Shown here one piece after another: positions 1-4,712 of a DNA stretch of 6,018 nt (positions within the stretch are counted from its first letter, which is position 1; each line of letters begins with the position of its first letter). Location: positions 1-6,018 of the forward strand of contig JAGWNO010000123.1 of the NCBI GenBank assembly GCA_028871235.1. Reading direction: 5' to 3'. A program made the position numbers and the translations under genes. The notes beneath the pieces were generated by a model that was given only the letters and a program-made list of their open reading frames with translations, did no database searches and had not been told where the DNA came from. The DNA is from Gammaproteobacteria bacterium. GTDB taxonomy: Bacteria; Pseudomonadota; Gammaproteobacteria; Natronospirales; REEB76.

Positions 1-285
1 AAGGGGGCCATCGGGTCCCTGGGCCACGCCCGGTGCCCGGGCGATGACAGCGGCCATGTTGCCGTCCAGGGTATCGGTGACATTGCCGCGGACGATGGCC
101 ACGTCGTCTGATCCGGTGCGGGCCATGGTGGCCTCGAAACCAGCGCGGATGGAGAGTACCGACACGAACACCAGCACCACCGCCATGAACCCCACCAGGA
201 TCACCGCGGTGGCGTGCAGGCGGCTGCCCAGGGTGCGGACATTCCACACCGCCACCGCCCAGGTCTGCCGCAGGTAATCACCCAT
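1..285 (-). CDS. ABC transporter permease, FtsX/MacB-like (partial, C-terminal part beyond left edge)
   Basis: The reading frame is open from an ATG at 285 to the window edge, giving the first 95 residues (MGDYLRQTWAVAVWNVRTLG...). A short cytoplasmic N-terminus is followed by one strongly hydrophobic segment at about residues 24-46. A periplasmic region then starts, with the '...APGVAQG' stretch typical of the MacB periplasmic core domain. This is the usual N-terminal layout of FtsX-type (type VII) ABC permeases; the C-terminal FtsX domain would lie outside the window. The start is firm: the ATG is one base after the TGA of the preceding permease, and a G-rich Shine-Dalgarno-like run (GGGGGGTG) lies just upstream, so the two are very likely translationally coupled. 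It should pair with the neighbouring permease as a heterodimer driven by the ATPase at 1480-2208. The substrate is unknown. Confidence 0.85.
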   Translation of the reverse strand, partial: MGDYLRQTWAVAVWNVRTLGSRLHATAVILVGFMAVVLVFVSVLSIRAGFEATMARTGSDDVAIVRGNVTDTLDGNMAAVIARAPGVAQGPDGPL

Positions 286-286
286 G

Positions 287-1444
287 TCACACCCCCCGCA
301 GGGTGTCCAGCACCCGGCCGCCCAATACCCGGGGCAGGGGCAGACAGGCGGCCAGCAGCCCGAACGCGACAGCGATGAGCACTCCCGCCAGCACCGCTGC
401 AAAAGTGAGCCCGAATGCCTGCAGGATGGTTTCCAGGGTAGGGCGCACGGCGCGAGTTATCCCATAGCCCAGGAACAGGCCCAATGCGGCGCCCCCCACG
501 TTCAGCAGCAGGGCTTCGCCGAATACCAGCAGCAGCACATGGGTGGACCTGAAGCCCAGGGCTTTCAGGACGGCGAATTCCGTGAGGCGTTCCTGCACCG
601 ACTGGTACAGGGTGTTGCTCACGATCAGCAGCAGGGTGAAGAAAATGATGGTGCCCACCGCCAGCACCATGGCGCTCACGTCGCCGAACTGGCGGATATA
701 GGCCAGGGTTTCCGCCTGCTGGGTCTGGGTCAGGGTCTGCACCGGCCCGGCGGCGAACAAGGCATCAATGGCCGCGGATATGGCCGCCGCCTGGCGGGGG
801 TCCGCCACCCGCTCCACGAATTGGCCCACTCGGTTCCGCTGGCCCGCTGGCAGCGCTTCATTTATATAGTCGTAATGCACCACAAAGTAGTGCTGATCAA
901 AAGCCGGCAGGTCAGTCTTATATATGGCATCCAGATGGAAGTGCCAGGCGGTCTGACCGTCGGTGCGCCGCAGGTCCGACTGTATCGGGATGTCGTCCCC
1001 CACTTTCCAGCCCAGGCGCCGGGCCAGCTCGGGGCCGGCCATGGCCCCCTGACGGTCCCCCAGGAACCGCTGCATTTCAGCGGGTGTCAGGCGCAAATCC
1101 GGGAAGACCTGCAGCAGAGGACCCGGCTGGGCGGCGATCACGTTGACAGTGTTGCCCGGTTCCCGGAAATAGCCGTGGAACAGCCTCAGGGCACTCACTG
1201 CGGCAACGCCCGGCACCTGGGCTATCTTGTCGTAATAACTCATGGGCAGCTTGTGCCCCTGCGATACTTTATTATCGGTATTCAGCCGTGAGGCGGACAC
1301 ATCTCTGAGCTGGCCCACCAGCCCCTGGCGGATGGCCGCCAGCAGGCTGAACAGCATGAAGGCCACCACCACCGACAGCAGGGTGAACACGGTGCGCGCC
1401 TTGCGGCGCCACAATGCGGCCCAGATGAGCGAAAACAGGGCCAC
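287..1444 (-). CDS. ABC transporter permease, FtsX/MacB_PCD family
   Basis: This 385-residue inner-membrane permease has one N-terminal transmembrane helix (about 18-38), a periplasmic domain of roughly 215 residues (about 40-255, with the MacB-core-like 'VPGVAAVS' at 77-84), then three C-terminal helices (about 257-280, 303-330, 345-369). The FtsX/LolC hallmark QERLTEFAVLKALG sits at 284-297, at the ATPase-coupling loop. The start codon is GTG (1444-1442), preceded by GGCAGG at a workable distance. There is no nucleotide-binding domain, so it relies on the separate ATPase 35 bp upstream; a second permease follows one base downstream. Family members act as mechanotransmission pumps that extrude lipoproteins, peptides or antibiotics across the periplasm. 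Which class applies here cannot be told from sequence. Beside a candidate peptide gene, peptide export or self-immunity is an attractive inference. Confidence is high for family, low for substrate. Confidence 0.93.
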   Translation of the reverse strand: MALFSLIWAALWRRKARTVFTLLSVVVAFMLFSLLAAIRQGLVGQLRDVSASRLNTDNKVSQGHKLPMSYYDKIAQVPGVAAVSALRLFHGYFREPGNTVNVIAAQPGPLLQVFPDLRLTPAEMQRFLGDRQGAMAGPELARRLGWKVGDDIPIQSDLRRTDGQTAWHFHLDAIYKTDLPAFDQHYFVVHYDYINEALPAGQRNRVGQFVERVADPRQAAAISAAIDALFAAGPVQTLTQTQQAETLAYIRQFGDVSAMVLAVGTIIFFTLLLIVSNTLYQSVQERLTEFAVLKALGFRSTHVLLLVFGEALLLNVGGAALGLFLGYGITRAVRPTLETILQAFGLTFAAVLAGVLIAVAFGLLAACLPLPRVLGGRVLDTLRGV

Positions 1445-1479
1445 GGCTTAGACCTGCCCTTGCCGATTGCGGGGGAGGC

Positions 1480-2208
1480 TCATGTCTCCGGCTCCTGGGC
1501 CAGCACCCCCTTGTTCATGAACAGGGTGCGGCGGGCGCGGGACGCGGCGTGCGGGTCGTGGGTCACCATGACGATGGTCTTGCCGTGTTCGCTGTTGAGC
1601 AGTTGCAGCAGGCCCAGGACCTCGTCGCCGGACTTGCGGTCCAGGTCGCCGGTGGGCTCGTCGCACAGCAGTATGGTGGGGTCGGTGACGATGGCCCGGG
1701 CGATGCCCACCCGCTGCTGCTGGCCGCCCGAGAGTTCCGCGGCCTTGTAGCGGGCATGGGCTTCCAGTCCCACCAGGGTGAGTGCGGCCCGGGCCCGCTG
1801 CCGGCGCAGTTTCCCATCCAGGTGTTTCAGGATCAGGGGCAGGGCCACGTTCTGCTCGGCGCTGAGTGCCGGCAGCAGGTGATAGAGCTGGAACACGAAG
1901 CCCACGTGGCGCGCGCGCCAGTCCGACAGGGCGCCGTCGGCCAGCTGGTGGATGCGCTGGCCGTCCACTGTGACTTCGCCGGAGGAGGGCCGGTCGAGAC
2001 CGCCGAGGATGTTCATGAGGGTGGTCTTGCCGGAGCCCGACGGCCCCATGAGCGCGAGGAAATCCCCGCGGGGAATATCCAGGCTCAGGTCCTTGAGCAC
2101 CTCCACCACTTCGTGGCCGCGCTTGTAGAGCTTGGTGACGCGCCGCAGCCGTAGCAACGGCGCGGCGCGGGCGCTGTCAAGCAGGGTAACGGGGGAGATC
2201 ATTTGCAT
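1480..2208 (-). CDS. ABC transporter ATP-binding protein, LolD/MacB type
   Basis: This 242-residue cytoplasmic ATPase carries all the ABC motifs in order: Walker A GPSGSGKT (55-62), Q-loop glutamine in FVFQLYHLLP (Q107), signature LSGGQQQR (159-166), Walker B ILLCDEPT (179-186) followed by the GDLD D-loop, and the switch histidine in MVTHD (H217). The length and the FQLYHLLP Q-loop fit the LolD/MacB/FtsE branch that drives FtsX-type permeases. The chosen start is the first of two close ATGs (2208; the other is at 2202); neither has a convincing Shine-Dalgarno sequence. It is the first gene of a three-gene minus-strand operon (ATPase, permease, permease). No periplasmic adaptor of the MacA/HlyD kind is in the window; one could lie past the left edge. 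All catalytic residues are intact, so it should be active. Confidence 0.95.
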   Translation of the reverse strand: MQMISPVTLLDSARAAPLLRLRRVTKLYKRGHEVVEVLKDLSLDIPRGDFLALMGPSGSGKTTLMNILGGLDRPSSGEVTVDGQRIHQLADGALSDWRARHVGFVFQLYHLLPALSAEQNVALPLILKHLDGKLRRQRARAALTLVGLEAHARYKAAELSGGQQQRVGIARAIVTDPTILLCDEPTGDLDRKSGDEVLGLLQLLNSEHGKTIVMVTHDPHAASRARRTLFMNKGVLAQEPET

Positions 2209-2256
2209 AGGTCACTGGCTTGCTGGTTACACAGGATGCACGGGTCCGGAGAATGT

Positions 2257-2270
2257 AATGCATGTGCATT
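2257..2270. repeat. 14-bp perfect palindrome, candidate operator
   Basis: AATGCA and its exact reverse complement TGCATT are separated by TG. The element lies about 50 bp upstream of the ABC ATPase start, where a repressor or activator of the operon could bind. Palindromes of this size suit a homodimeric regulator such as TetR or MarR, whereas LytTR proteins usually bind direct repeats, so a second regulator is possible. No regulator of that type is encoded in the window. Confidence 0.35.
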
Positions 2271-2388
2271 CAACAACATCTTCGGATATTCGCACCCAGG
2301 ATGTGAAGTCCTGAATGGTAAAGTCATATATGTAAAACAAACCACATACAATGGGGTTGTGATGGGTGGTAGAGAAATCAGGATGAAA

Positions 2389-2416
2389 GCCGGTATAAAC
2401 GGGACGTATCACCGGC
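2389..2416 (-). terminator. Weak stem-loop after the response regulator gene
   Basis: GCCGGT (2389-2394) is complementary to ACCGGC (2411-2416), with an additional inner ACG/CGT pairing. The element begins 8 bp after the LytTR stop on the minus strand. The following T-run is short (TTTC), so it is at best a weak or leaky terminator, or an mRNA 3'-end hairpin. It would partly separate the two-component genes from the transporter operon. Confidence 0.3.
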
Positions 2417-2424
2417 CGCCGGGT

Positions 2425-3195
2425 TTACTGGGCTCCCAGTGCCGCCAGCGCCTTGTCGCGGTACGAACGGCTCAGGGCGAGTTCGGTGCCGTCCCGCAGA
2501 ATCACGATGCGCTCGCCGTTGAACAGCGGCTGCATCTCGCGGATGGCCTCGATGCGCACCAGGGTCGAACGGTGGATGCGCACGAATTTTTCCGGGTCCA
2601 GCTGCGTCTCGAATTCGCCCATGGTCTTGCGCACGATGTGGGTCTCGCCGCCCGCGTGCAGGCACAGGTAATTGCCGGCGCTCTCGACCCAGTCGATGGC
2701 GTCGGCCTGCACGAACACGGTCTTGCCGCCGGATTTGATGGCGATGCGCCCCGGATGCTCGGGGCTCGTGTCCGCCGCCGCGGGTTTCTCGGTCGCCGAT
2801 GCGGCCGCGGGCAGCTGCCGGGTCGCGAGGTAGGCGCGCACGCTGTCCAGGGCGCGTGACAGGCGCTCCTGATCGAAGGGTTTCAACAGGTAATCCAGCG
2901 CGCGGATCTCGAAGGCCGCCACCGCGAATTCCTCGAAGGCGGTGATGAACACCACCGCCGGGCGCCGCTGCGGCGGCAGCTTGGAGAGCATGGCCAGGCC
3001 GTTGAGTTCTGGCATCTGCACGTCCAGCAGCACCAGGTCCGGCTCGGTGCGTTCGATGGCCGCCAGCGCCGCCTGGCCGTCGCCGCACTCGCCGATGACC
3101 TCGATATCCGCCTCGTGGGCCAGATAACGCCGCGTGCGCTCACGCGACAGCGGCATGTCATCAACGATGAGGGTGCGTATCTTCAGCATAGGCAT
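2425..3195 (-). CDS. LytTR-family response regulator (LytR/AlgR type)
   Basis: This 256-residue transcription factor has two domains. The receiver domain (about 5-122) has the acidic pair D12-D13, phosphoacceptor D58 in LVLLDVQMPELNG, T85 in FITAF and K105 in YLLKPF, all intact. An Ala/Pro-rich linker (about 124-148) leads to a C-terminal LytTR DNA-binding domain (about 150-252) with the family signatures FVRIHRSTLVR and LSRSYR. Phosphorylation by the partner kinase should promote binding to paired direct repeats near promoters. The start overlaps the end of the kinase gene by 35 bp, a sign of translational coupling. A second ATG two codons in (3189, MLKIRTLIVDD) is an equally good start and gives a more typical family N-terminus; neither has a clear Shine-Dalgarno. 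Targets are not known; the divergent peptide gene and the downstream transporter operon are the closest candidates. Confidence 0.95.
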   Translation of the reverse strand: MPMLKIRTLIVDDMPLSRERTRRYLAHEADIEVIGECGDGQAALAAIERTEPDLVLLDVQMPELNGLAMLSKLPPQRRPAVVFITAFEEFAVAAFEIRALDYLLKPFDQERLSRALDSVRAYLATRQLPAAASATEKPAAADTSPEHPGRIAIKSGGKTVFVQADAIDWVESAGNYLCLHAGGETHIVRKTMGEFETQLDPEKFVRIHRSTLVRIEAIREMQPLFNGERIVILRDGTELALSRSYRDKALAALGAQ

Positions 3196-4120
3196 CGGCT
3201 TCGTGGAACGGGATATCCAGGCTCGCGGTGACCCCCTTGACCGGATTGCTGCGCAGCTCCAGTTTCGCCCGGCCTGCGTACAGGTAAGCCAGCCGCAAGC
3301 GGCTGTTGCTCAGGCCTATGCCTGTGCGGTCCCGGTGCAGCCCGCCCTCCGCCAGCCCCCGTCCGTCATCCTCCACTTCCATGTGCAGCATGCCCCCTGC
3401 CCGCGCCGCCCGGATCAGGATGCGGCCGGCGCCGCTGTTGGCGAGCCCGTGAATTATGGCGTTTTCCACCAGTGGCTGCAAAATCATGCTGGGCACCCGG
3501 GCCGTGAGGGTGTCCGTTGCGATCTCATAGCTTATGGCCAGGCGCCCCTGCAGCAGGGTCTGCTGGATGGCCAGGTAGCGCCTCAGGAACTGCAGCTCAT
3601 CCTCCAGGCTGATCTCATGGACCCGGCTGGCGGCCAGCGAGCGGCGCAGCAGCTCGCTCAGTTGCGTGATGGTCCGGTCCGCCGCATGCGGATCCCGGTA
3701 ACACAGTTCCGCGATGGCATTCAGGCTGTTGAAGAGGAAATGCGGGTTGAGCTGGTTGCGCAACAGTCGCAGCCGCGCCGCCCGCAGCTCGCGGCTGGCA
3801 CGGCAGTAACCCCGGACCACGGCGGGGATCAGGCACGCCGCCAGTGTCGCCAGATACAGCAGCATGGCCGGCAACACATAGACCAGCAGTACCGAAATGG
3901 GGCCTATTGAACGCGGAACAGATTTGACAGCGACCAGCGGGAACTGCAGCCACATCCCGATGCCGGCGGCCATGAGCGCCACGGCAGTGACGATGACAAG
4001 CTGTGCCCACAGCCAGCGCCTGTAGGCAGGCCGTTGCAGCAGGAATACGCGTATCGAGGCGACCATGGCCGCCAGCATCAGCAGCCAGGCGACGAGCATG
4101 ACGCCGGTCGTAATCAGCAT
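3161..4120 (-). CDS. LytS/AlgZ-type sensor histidine kinase
   Basis: This 319-residue inner-membrane kinase has three predicted transmembrane helices at the N-terminus (about 5-27, 37-60, 75-102) with only short loops, so no large extracytoplasmic sensor domain. The His_kinase (PF06580-type) box NQLNPHFLFNSLNAI carries the phosphorylated H127. The ATPase domain has the N-box LQPLVENAIIHG (N220), DDGRG (251-255) and GIGLSN (267-272). All catalytic motifs are intact. Small membrane-only sensor regions in this class tend to sense ligands in or at the membrane, which would suit a hydrophobic peptide (inference). The ATG at 4120 is the first possible start, because an in-frame TGA lies about 11 codons upstream with no start codon between; it lacks an obvious Shine-Dalgarno. 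The partner regulator starts inside its 3' end. Three helices resemble AlgZ/FimS more than the longer LytS. Confidence 0.94.
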   Translation of the reverse strand: MLITTGVMLVAWLLMLAAMVASIRVFLLQRPAYRRWLWAQLVIVTAVALMAAGIGMWLQFPLVAVKSVPRSIGPISVLLVYVLPAMLLYLATLAACLIPAVVRGYCRASRELRAARLRLLRNQLNPHFLFNSLNAIAELCYRDPHAADRTITQLSELLRRSLAASRVHEISLEDELQFLRRYLAIQQTLLQGRLAISYEIATDTLTARVPSMILQPLVENAIIHGLANSGAGRILIRAARAGGMLHMEVEDDGRGLAEGGLHRDRTGIGLSNSRLRLAYLYAGRAKLELRSNPVKGVTASLDIPFHEADAYAEDTHPHR

Positions 4121-4200
4121 GTGCGGGTGGGGACGGTGACCGGCATGGCATCACGCATCGTTGTGGGTGTCATCACTGGCGAGGGTTGGTGGTACAAGAG

Positions 4201-4222
4201 AATTCCCCGGATTAATTCCCCG
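4201..4222. repeat. Tandem 9-bp direct repeat AATTCCCCG
   Basis: AATTCCCCG occurs at 4201-4209 and again at 4214-4222, a 13-bp period with a 4-bp spacer. It lies between the proposed kinase promoter and the kinase start, so it would be in the 5' UTR of the kinase message or act as a downstream operator. Function unknown. Confidence 0.5.
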
Positions 4223-4233
4223 TAAGCAATCCT

Positions 4234-4260
4234 TCTATAGCATTCCTGCCCGGCCGGCAA
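4234..4260 (-). promoter_or_regulatory. Possible promoter of the kinase/regulator operon
   Basis: On the minus strand, TTGCCG (4260-4255) is followed after 15 bp by TATAGA (4239-4234), with a TGC just before it giving an extended -10 element. The spacer is shorter than ideal. A start near 4227 would leave a 5' UTR of about 105 nt before the kinase ATG. One copy of the AGCATTCCT repeat lies across the -10 edge and spacer, which would suit autoregulation. Confidence 0.35.
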
Positions 4261-4288
4261 CTGTCGACGCGTGTCAGTCAGCATTCCT
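4239..4288. repeat. Paired AGCATTCCT direct repeats, candidate regulator binding sites
   Basis: Identical 9-mers AGCATTCCT sit at 4239-4247 and 4280-4288, 41 bp apart start to start, close to four helical turns, so they present on about the same face of the DNA. The second copy ends 39 bp before the -35 box of the peptide gene promoter. LytTR-family regulators bind direct repeats of short GTTC/ATTC-like cores, though usually about 21 bp apart, so assignment to the adjacent regulator is tentative. Confidence 0.4.
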
Positions 4289-4327
4289 CATCACTCACCA
4301 TAATCCTCGAGTGTGGATTTTTCCCGT

Positions 4328-4356
4328 TTGACAACCCGCGGCCTATGCACTATTTA
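4328..4356 (+). promoter_or_regulatory. Sigma-70-type promoter of the small peptide gene
   Basis: A perfect -35 box TTGACA (4328-4333) is followed after exactly 17 bp by TATTTA (4351-4356), a poor match to TATAAT. An overlapping TTTAAG gives a better -10 match with a 19-bp spacer. A strong -35 with a weak -10 is common in activated promoters. Transcription would start near 4363, giving a UTR of roughly 55 nt before the ATG at 4418. Confidence 0.65.
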
Positions 4357-4366
4357 AGCATCGGGC

Positions 4367-4395
4367 CAGGCGCTGAAAATAATTTCGGCGTCCTG
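4367..4395 (+). promoter_or_regulatory. 5' UTR hairpin of the peptide mRNA
   Basis: CAGG+CGCTGAAA (4367-4378) pairs with TTTCGGCG (4383-4390) and CCTG (4392-4395). This makes a 12-bp stem with one G-U pair, a single bulged U and an AUAA tetraloop. It falls at the extreme 5' end of the predicted transcript and ends 8 nt before the ribosome binding site, which stays unpaired. This is the placement of mRNA-stabilising 5' hairpins; a regulatory role is also possible. Confidence 0.55.
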
Positions 4396-4417
4396 CGGCT
4401 CAAAGAGGAGCAATATC

Positions 4418-4588
4418 ATGTCCGACAAGAACGAGATCCTGAAAAACTTTGATGACACCGCCAGGAACCTGGTGCAGCAGATCGCTGACGAACTGAGCAT
4501 CGAGCTGGTGGCCATGGAAGAGCGTCTGGAGATGGCCATCATCCCCGAGACCTGCTGCCTTGCAAACCAGAACTGCATACCCAGTTAA
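4418..4588 (+). CDS. Small Cys-containing peptide, candidate RiPP/secreted peptide precursor
   Basis: This 56-codon gene encodes MSDKNEILKNFDDTARNLVQ... ending in ...IIPETCCLANQNCIPS. Residues 1-44 are acidic (11 Asp/Glu against 4 Lys/Arg), with hydrophobic residues spaced as in an amphipathic helix, like a RiPP leader. Residues 45-56 have no charge and carry C46, C47 and C53, like a core peptide. There is no signal peptide and no Gly-Gly cleavage motif. AGAGGAG lies seven bases before the ATG, an excellent ribosome binding site, and a promoter, UTR hairpin and downstream intrinsic terminator frame it as a separate transcription unit. The next gene, with an RRE-like domain fused to an M50 protease, is the obvious processing partner. 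I do not recognise a named precursor family. Thioether, sactipeptide-like or simple disulfide chemistry are all possible. With one Thr and one Ser in the tail, a multi-ring lanthipeptide is unlikely. Coding status is well supported; function is inferred. Confidence 0.82.
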   Translation: MSDKNEILKNFDDTARNLVQQIADELSIELVAMEERLEMAIIPETCCLANQNCIPS

Positions 4589-4650
4589 CTCACGCATCAG
4601 CAGTCATCACCCTGACAACATTTCAGTATCGGCTTTGATTTGATACGCAC

Positions 4651-4682
4651 GGGCTATTGGTTTGAACAATAGCCCATTTTTT
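4651..4682 (+). terminator. Intrinsic terminator between peptide gene and M50 protease gene
   Basis: A perfect 9-bp stem, GGGCTATTG (4651-4659) and CAATAGCCC (4667-4675), encloses a 7-nt loop and is followed by A and six Ts (4677-4682). It begins 62 nt after the peptide stop and ends 26 nt before the protease start. No promoter is obvious between it and the protease, so the protease is probably expressed by read-through, keeping the peptide mRNA in excess. Confidence 0.9.
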
Positions 4683-4691
4683 CTGCAGCGG

Positions 4692-4712
4692 ATGACGGAT
4701 GGGACTTTATGA
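4692..4712 (+). other. Six-codon ORF overlapping the protease start
   Basis: ATG at 4692 opens the frame M-T-D-G-T-L, and its TGA (4710-4712) overlaps the protease ATG (4709-4711) as ATGA. Such overlaps can couple translation of a gene with a poor ribosome binding site to a leader ORF just upstream. No clear Shine-Dalgarno precedes it and it could easily be chance. Confidence 0.2.

Larger units (their letters stand above)
2209..2424 (-). promoter_or_regulatory. Control region of the ABC transporter operon
   Basis: This 216-bp gap between the response regulator stop and the ATPase start is visibly AT-richer than the flanking genes, as expected of a regulatory region. It contains a perfect palindrome at 2257-2270 (AATGCA-TG-TGCATT) and a 7-of-8 direct repeat, GTGAAGTC (2303-2310) and GTAAAGTC (2318-2325). 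The separation argues that the transporter has its own promoter, although read-through from the two-component genes on the same strand is possible. No convincing -35/-10 pair was found on the minus strand. A role for the neighbouring LytTR regulator here is inference. Confidence 0.45.
4121..4417. promoter_or_regulatory. Divergent intergenic control region between kinase and peptide gene
   Basis: This 297-bp gap holds no convincing gene. It carries the plus-strand promoter of the small peptide gene, a possible minus-strand promoter for the kinase, a pair of AGCATTCCT direct repeats (4239-4247 and 4280-4288), a tandem AATTCCCCG repeat (4201-4209 and 4214-4222) and the peptide gene's 5' UTR hairpin. 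The divergent arrangement with a two-component system on one side is typical of a locally regulated module; direct regulation is inferred. Confidence 0.6.

Noticed and set aside
284..1291. 335-codon plus-strand ORF
   Set aside because: Its translation is Gln/His/Gly-rich with no recognisable domain, and it lies antisense to a well-supported permease with clear FtsX motifs; it is a frame shadow of GC-rich coding DNA.
1549..2154. 201-codon plus-strand ORF
   Set aside because: It is antisense to the ABC ATPase, whose Walker A, signature and Walker B motifs are all intact; the plus-strand product has no family features.
2227..2412. 61-codon minus-strand ORF in the regulator-transporter gap, with cysteines near its end
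   Set aside because: It starts with GTG without a Shine-Dalgarno, lies in the AT-rich control region and overlaps the palindrome and direct repeat. I considered it as a second peptide but found no leader/core pattern or expression signals.
3134..3910. 258-codon plus-strand ORF opposite the histidine kinase
   Set aside because: It has a Gln/Arg-rich low-information translation; the opposite strand encodes a kinase with complete catalytic boxes.
4250..4259. GC palindrome around CCGGCCGG as a terminator for the divergent genes
   Set aside because: It is short, has no following T-run and lies between two divergent transcription units where no terminator is needed; likely chance in GC-rich DNA.
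4354..4578. 74-codon minus-strand ORF antisense to the small peptide gene
   Set aside because: It has no promoter or ribosome binding site on that strand, whereas the plus strand has both in ideal positions.
4545..4588. Lanthipeptide interpretation of the peptide tail
   Set aside because: Three cysteines are present but only one Thr (T45) and one C-terminal Ser (S56), too few correctly placed hydroxyl residues for a multi-ring lanthipeptide, and no lanthionine synthetase lies in the window.
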